Source: Albula goreensis
Taxonomy: Eukaryota; Chordata; Actinopteri; Albuliformes; Albulidae
Assembly (NCBI GenBank): GCA_022829145.1
Contig: CM040746.1
Span: 5,511,184 to 5,575,183 of the forward strand
Direction: 5' to 3'
DNA length: 64,000 bases
The position numbers were made by a program, and so were the translations under genes. Below, in pieces: positions 60,301 through 64,000 of the stretch. Every line of letters begins with the position of its first letter. Position 1 is the first letter of the stretch. The notes below the pieces were generated by a model. It saw nothing but the letters and a program-made list of their open reading frames with translations, did no database searches and had not been told where the DNA came from.

Positions 60301-63300
60301 AAACAATGGTTTTGATATGTGAAAGACAGCTTCCTGTCTTTCCTTTGTCCCCCTCCAAAAGATGTCTTATAGCTCTTTATGTTTGTTTGATTATCTTTTC
60401 AGAATAGAAGATTTTACCAAAGATTCCCAGACCAGTGATGTCAAACCCAAGAAGAAAGGTGTGTAAGAGCTGTTCTGGAATTGCAAGCATTAATCATATC
60501 ATGTTTTTAAAAATTACAGGTGAAGTTGTAACTTCCCTCCTTTACACTCATAATTTTTCATGCTTTGCCCTTAATTGTATTATGCCCAGTAATATACACA
60601 AGCAGTTCTCAATTGTGTAATATCTGCTGTCAGTCTAACAAAGGCAAACATGTCTAGCAAAGGCAAAAAAATATGATGACAGTCACTGCTTCTCCAGCTT
60701 CATGTCACATGACGTCAGCTTGTGCAGACAGACTGCAGACATCTGTTTATGCCATAGAACACTGCCAAACTGTGGGGCCCAGCTATGCTATAGAACACTG
60801 CCAAACTGTGGGGCCCAGCTATGCTATAGAACACTGCCAAACCGTGGGGCCCAGCTATGCTATAGAACGCTGCCAAACTGTGGGGCCCAGCTACGCTATA
60901 GATCATTGCCAAACCGTGGTACCCAGCTACGCTATAGATCATTGCCAAACCGTGGTGCCTAGCTATGCTATAGAACACTGCCAAACCGTGGTGCCTAGCT
61001 ACACTATAGAACACTGCCAAACCGTGGGGCCCAGCTACACTATAGAACACTGCCAAACTGTGGGGCCCAGCTACGCTATAGAACACTGCCAAACTGTGGG
61101 GCCCAGCTACGCTATAGAACACTGCCAAACTGTGGGGCCCAGCTATGCCTCAACAGTAAACTGTTGTTACACTACTTTTGACCATTCCACCTAAGTGTAA
61201 AATTTTTAATGTGTGTATTTATTTGTACATCCAATGTACTACTCAAGGTAAGAAGATAAAAGAAAAGTTCAGCAATTTTTTTAGAAAAAAGAACAAAAAT
61301 AAAGAGGAGAAGAATGTCCCTGAGTTCAGGGCCCTGTTGATTGATGCACTTCAGACTGAAGAGGAGGAGGAAGCCTTTTTCAGTCAGAATCAGCATGAGA
61401 CTAACAGCGTAAGTCAAACTCTGCTCTTTTTCTGTGGGTAAAGAAGAGATTCATTCAAGTATCAGAGCAAAACATTATGTAGGCCACAGAAGCTACATGC
61501 TACAGTGTCTGTGGGTTTTTGTAATGTTAGTTTTTCCTGACTTCCATCAGCAGCCATTTTAGGCTCAACAGACAATCAATGAGTTAGTCTTTAAGAGTTT
61601 AAGATTTTAAAAAGACTTAACATATCAGCAGATAACCCATAACCCAGCAGATACAATGACTATACAGGCGTGGAGTCTGACACCAGTTATATTTGAATTT
61701 AATTTTTTCCATATTTCACAAGGCACCATTATCAATGACAACACAGTCAAACGGTGATCAAAACAAATCAATTACTCATCACTGTTCCCATTCACACAGT
61801 CGAACTCCTCAGTCACTGTCATGAAAACTAAAGCACTGAACTCGGTGAATGGTATGAGTAGGTCCAGAGTCACCTGATCCAGAGAAACACTGAAAAATTG
61901 TGAACTGACAGTAGCAGTAGGTGCTCAGAAGCCCCAGCATAGTCACTAGTGTCTGTCTAATTTTTATATTGAAGTCCAGCTGCGGAATGAAGCTCATTGG
62001 TTGGCATGCTTGTCTGTATTCCCTCCATCTTTGGGGTGTCCAGGACGACAGTGATGTGGACCCTCCCACTGTCCAAGAGGATATGATCGAGTTCAAGCTG
62101 TCGTACGAGGTGTGGCGCATCAGCACTTGGGCAGTCTCCGTCAGACAGGTGAGTCGCTAAAGGCGCTGTATGTATCTAGCGTAACCCTACTCATCTTCCA
62201 CAGTTTTACAGGTTATAAGGATTTTTGATAAGAAGATCTGTGGTTGATCTTGGCTTGTCTCTTACCTCCAGCCTAGAGAATACCATGCACTGTGTTGCAC
62301 CTGGATGCCCAAGGATAGATATAATGATATAATAATGAGATGACAGATATAAAATGATATAGTAATAAGATGATGAATATGAAATAATATAAGAATGAGA
62401 TGATGAATATGAAAGGATCATAAGGATCTTCTGTTCATGCGACACTGGATCTCAGGTGTTGGAAGACAGTGACGAGTCCGAGTTGAGTTTCACGATTCAC
62501 CTGGAGGAGGTCAACAGCCCAGAGAAGCTGCAGTGGGACGTGCAGAAGACCCAAACGGACATCCGAGAGTTCCACAGCAATCTGCAGGTACGGGACAGGT
62601 GTGACAGTTCCACAACAATCTGCAGGTAACGTTTTAAATGTAATGAATAAGCAGGTTATTTCTGATTAAATTGCACGTCAAATGGCAGCAAGTGTGATGC
62701 TCTGCACAGAATGACTGTTAATCATTCCTCATCTCTCAGAAACAGTACTCCATGTGATGCACAAGACATTTATGAGCCCTAACTATCGTCCACTGCATAG
62801 TAAAAATTTAAGCTCAAACAATGAACAAGTACTTATACATTGCTTTGTTGTAAAGAAATGTAAGACCTGAAATCTGAATCTGTTAGATATTTTGTGCTTT
62901 TTTTACACTAAAACCAAACAGTACAAAACAATGAGCCTCCAATGGCTGAATACAGAGTAGTGTAAGAAATATTTAATCCTTGTAATTACATAATGTCCCT
63001 CGTACAGAGACACTAATGCTGTGTCCCAAAAGCACACTACACCCGATTTCTAGGCTTTTTTTTAGTGTGTAGTACATAGTGTGGCTAATTTCTGTCACAC
63101 ACTATGCACTAGATAGTACAAGTATATGCATGAACAATGGCGGTGATCCAAAGTGTGGCCTGCATGGAAACTATTGTCCCAGAATGCAACGTGAAGTGGA
63201 AAGGGAGGTGCCTCCTGCAACCGAAAATTTCGAACAAAATGGTGGATGCAGAAGCATCATCATCAACACTGATGACACGTTTCCTGGATAGTAAAATATA

Positions 63301-63759
63301 CTATCAAGCGTGTTCATTCTTGTACACTAACTAGTGAAAACATGCACTTTCTAGAAAAGTAGACAGTGTATACACAATAGTGTGGAGTATGTAGTCTGCT
63401 CTTGGGACACAGGGTAATTCTCATATCTTGCATTTCTAAATAATTTCTGAATTTCTTCATTTTTTTCTAGAATGATTTTTTTTTCAGAAATGAGAAATAT
63501 GTCATGTGAAATTCAAGCATTGATGACATACTGCCACACTGTGTGTTAATCTTCATCAAACAGTGAAAGATTACAGGGAGGGTGAAAAGCGTTAGTCAGT
63601 TCTAGAGCTGGCTCAGCTGTGTGGACTGTAGCTGTTGTGTGTCTTTCACAGGGTTGTGGTAACCTGCCCTCTCTGTCAGAGCTGCTGGAGAGCACGGAGA
63701 GAACCATCGACGCTGAGTTTAAACAGGAGGCCAGAGATTCACTGGAAACGTTCCTACAG
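53925..63759 (+). CDS. PXA-domain sorting-nexin-like membrane protein, first ten coding exons (3' end outside window)
   Basis: Coding exons: 53925-54113, 54513-54621, 55317-55530, 57332-57453, 57978-58137, 60403-60458, 61248-61408, 62044-62148, 62456-62587, 63652-63759. Phases agree throughout and give 452 aa before the edge. Order: two hydrophobic segments (about 2-18 and 23-36) that would anchor it in a membrane; an acidic linker; a PXA domain (about 101-265) with FVLSWY (108-113) and LVNWLSDPDNLNQLVV (216-231), motifs of the SNX13/14/19/25 group; a Lys-rich segment (281-305); an acidic stretch; then a PX-like region from about 350, with LPSLSELLES and FKQEARDSLETFLQ matching the second half of a PX fold. 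The PX phosphoinositide pocket motif R-R-Y is not conserved (WDVQKTQTDIREF at 399-411). No RGS domain is present between PXA and PX, as in SNX19. Which vertebrate gene it corresponds to I cannot say; related proteins act at ER, endosome or lipid-droplet contacts. Confidence 0.85.
54114..55316 (+). other. Introns 1 and 2 of the PXA gene (with exon 2 between)
   Basis: Intron 1 (54114-54512, GTAAAG..CAACAG) and intron 2 (54622-55316, GTAAAA..CCACAG) flank exon 2 (54513-54621). An alternative donor for exon 1 five bases upstream (AAC/GTAAGG) would put the next exon out of frame with an early stop, so the GTAAAG donor at 54114 is chosen. Nothing else is seen. Confidence 0.7.
55805..55960. repeat. 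~41-bp tandem repeat, about four copies
   Basis: Units share CAGCCTATCACAGTGTAAGG and GCTCTATACTGAATATC. The fourth is partial, and weaker copies appear near 56108 and 56195. Confidence 0.85.
57261..57303 (+). repeat. TG microsatellite beside a 3' splice site
   Basis: About 21 TG units in the sense strand, 28 bp upstream of exon 4 (57332). The intervening sequence has only a weak pyrimidine tract (CACTTCACTCCAG). Confidence 0.9.
57454..57977 (+). other. Intron 4 of the PXA gene, with ~31-bp repeat
   Basis: Starts GTAGCG, ends CTCCCCAG. About six diverged units of CAGTCACTGTTTCAACCACC followed by ATAATGCCATC lie at 57508-57690. Confidence 0.75.
58180..59570 (-). mobile_element. Decayed L2-like LINE with deleted reverse transcriptase core
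   Basis: Read on the minus strand. From 59547 it encodes the linker before the RT domain (ALKARTTAYERLSSGDMPLY; YKAASHKLRKAVKAAKRW; then a DSRRMW and ITDYRG pair in shifted frames). It then jumps directly to the RT active-site region KFADDTL (about 59143-59163), followed by QDNNLDQNISKTKE, PVETVSSYRYL, KKARQCLYHLRRLRKF and SGSITASYANYSSQDKKDLH, typical of fish L2-clade ORF2. The fingers and palm upstream of FADD are absent. Several frame shifts separate the pieces. The 3' UTR ends with an ACAAATAAATCTGTTGAATC-type tail near 58180-58210. It is not functional. Confidence 0.85.
59717..60268. mobile_element. Inverted-repeat DNA element (hAT-like MITE, tentative)
   Basis: The left end AGGGGTCCCCTTGGTCAGGG and the reverse complement of the right end (AGGGGTCTCAAACCCTGGCC) agree with mismatches. 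The inner part at 60190-60235 (TGCTGATTTTTAGAGTGAAA and CAAAAACCAGCTGACC) matches a fish repeat I know to have such ends. A tRNA-like stretch (GGGATTCGAACATCC at 60151-60165) lies inside, so a nested SINE piece is possible. No transposase is encoded. Confidence 0.5.
60459..61247 (+). other. Intron 6 of the PXA gene
   Basis: Starts GTGTGT, ends TACTCAAG. About half of it is the 36-bp minisatellite at 60748-61148. Confidence 0.75.
60748..61148. repeat. 36-bp minisatellite, about eleven copies
   Basis: The unit reads TATGCTATAGAACACTGCCA then AACTGTGGGGCCCAGC. Variants (C/T in AACCGTGG, GATCATTGCC, GTACCC, GTGCCT) cluster in the middle copies. The period is divisible by three, so repetitive frames stay open on both strands (173 and 137 codons); these are not genes. 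Confidence 0.96.
61409..62043 (+). other. Intron 7 of the PXA gene
   Basis: GTAAGT to GTGTCCAG. Unique sequence; nothing else recognised. Confidence 0.65.
62149..62455 (+). other. Intron 8 of the PXA gene
   Basis: GTGAGT to GGATCTCAG. It contains a short ATGATATAATAATGAGATGA-type repeat (62320-62420, about four ~30-bp units). Confidence 0.7.
62588..63651 (+). other. Intron 9 of the PXA gene
   Basis: GTACGG to TCTTTCACAG. It carries a 394-bp MITE (63019-63412); otherwise nothing is seen. A partial duplication of the exon 9 end (TCCACAACAATCTGCAG/GTAACG at about 62611-62627) follows the real donor. Confidence 0.7.
63019..63412. mobile_element. MITE with terminal inverted repeats
   Basis: The left end CTGTGTCCCAAAAGCACACT and the reverse complement of the right end (CTGTGTCCCAAGAGCAGACT) agree at 18 of 20 bases. 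The inner flanks are also roughly palindromic (AGTGTGTAGTACATAGTGTG near the left, GACAGTGTATACACAATAGT near the right). The element is 394 bp with no transposase. The superfamily is not assigned, and no clear target duplication is seen. Confidence 0.8.
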
Positions 63760-64000
63760 GTACACATGGTCCCTCCCTCACCACTGCACACTGTGTGTAC
63801 GTGTGCCTGACAGTGTTAAAAGGTTGGGAGAAGACATCATCTGACAGCTGAAAAAATAGACACAATTTGATGTGACTCTTTCCTGTCTGTGTATGTGTGT
63901 ACATGCTTGTGAGATGGTGTAAATGCTCAGAAAAAGTTATCTGAAAGATTGAGTGAAAGAAGTCAGTTGAAAAATGTATTTACTTGTGTGTGCATGTTTG
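63760..64000 (+). other. Intron 10 of the PXA gene, right edge
   Basis: Begins with the GTACAC donor after exon 10. No further exon is visible before the window ends. Confidence 0.65.

Larger units (their letters stand above)
58138..60402 (+). other. Intron 5 of the PXA gene, filled by mobile elements
   Basis: Starts GTGAGT and ends TTATCTTTTCAG. Most of its 2.3 kb is a decayed L2-like LINE on the opposite strand (58180-59570) and an inverted-repeat element (59717-60268). Confidence 0.75.

Overview
The window looks like nuclear DNA from a ray-finned fish, most likely a teleost. The genes are vertebrate-type and split by GT-AG introns. CA/TG microsatellites and minisatellites are very abundant. 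The interspersed repeats (tRNA-derived SINE, L2-like LINE, Tc1-like transposon, palindromic MITEs) are types I know from fish. No species can be named from the sequence, and nothing suggests a bacterial, viral or organellar origin.

Layout. (1) 1-7.7 kb, minus strand: the first coding exon (1991-2394) of an LNX2-type RING E3 ubiquitin ligase. The rest of the gene runs off the left edge. A possible 5' noncoding exon and promoter lies near 7.33-7.67 kb. (2) 7.7-30.5 kb: no protein-coding gene that I can support. It holds microsatellites, a 32/34-bp mosaic minisatellite (14.93-16.42 kb), a 40-bp minisatellite (16.86-17.57 kb), SINE pieces, a block of about nine ~180-bp diverged repeats (26.1-27.7 kb) and an internally deleted Tc1-like transposon (27.89-28.80 kb). 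(3) 30.7-41.2 kb, plus strand: slc25a43, five exons, complete, 344 aa, with introns carrying a LINE fragment and three minisatellites. (4) 43.1-46.2 kb, plus strand: slc25a5 (ADP/ATP carrier, ANT2), four exons, complete, 298 aa. (5) 46.5-53.6 kb: no gene recognised. (6) 53.9 kb to the right edge, plus strand: the first ten coding exons (452 aa) of a membrane-anchored sorting-nexin-like protein with a PXA domain and a degenerate PX-like domain.

How the genes relate. The two mitochondrial carriers lie head to tail, an order I also recall for SLC25A43-SLC25A5 on human Xq24, so this is probably an ancient syntenic pair. slc25a5 exchanges ADP for ATP across the inner mitochondrial membrane; the substrate of SLC25A43 is not established. 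LNX2 (ubiquitin ligase) and the PXA protein (membrane contact or endosome biology) have no evident functional link to the carriers.

I see no clearly new multi-gene system. The best leads are the divergent PX in the sorting-nexin-like gene, an acidic residue at the usual Lys/Arg position of the second carrier motif of slc25a43, and several repeats placed directly beside splice sites.
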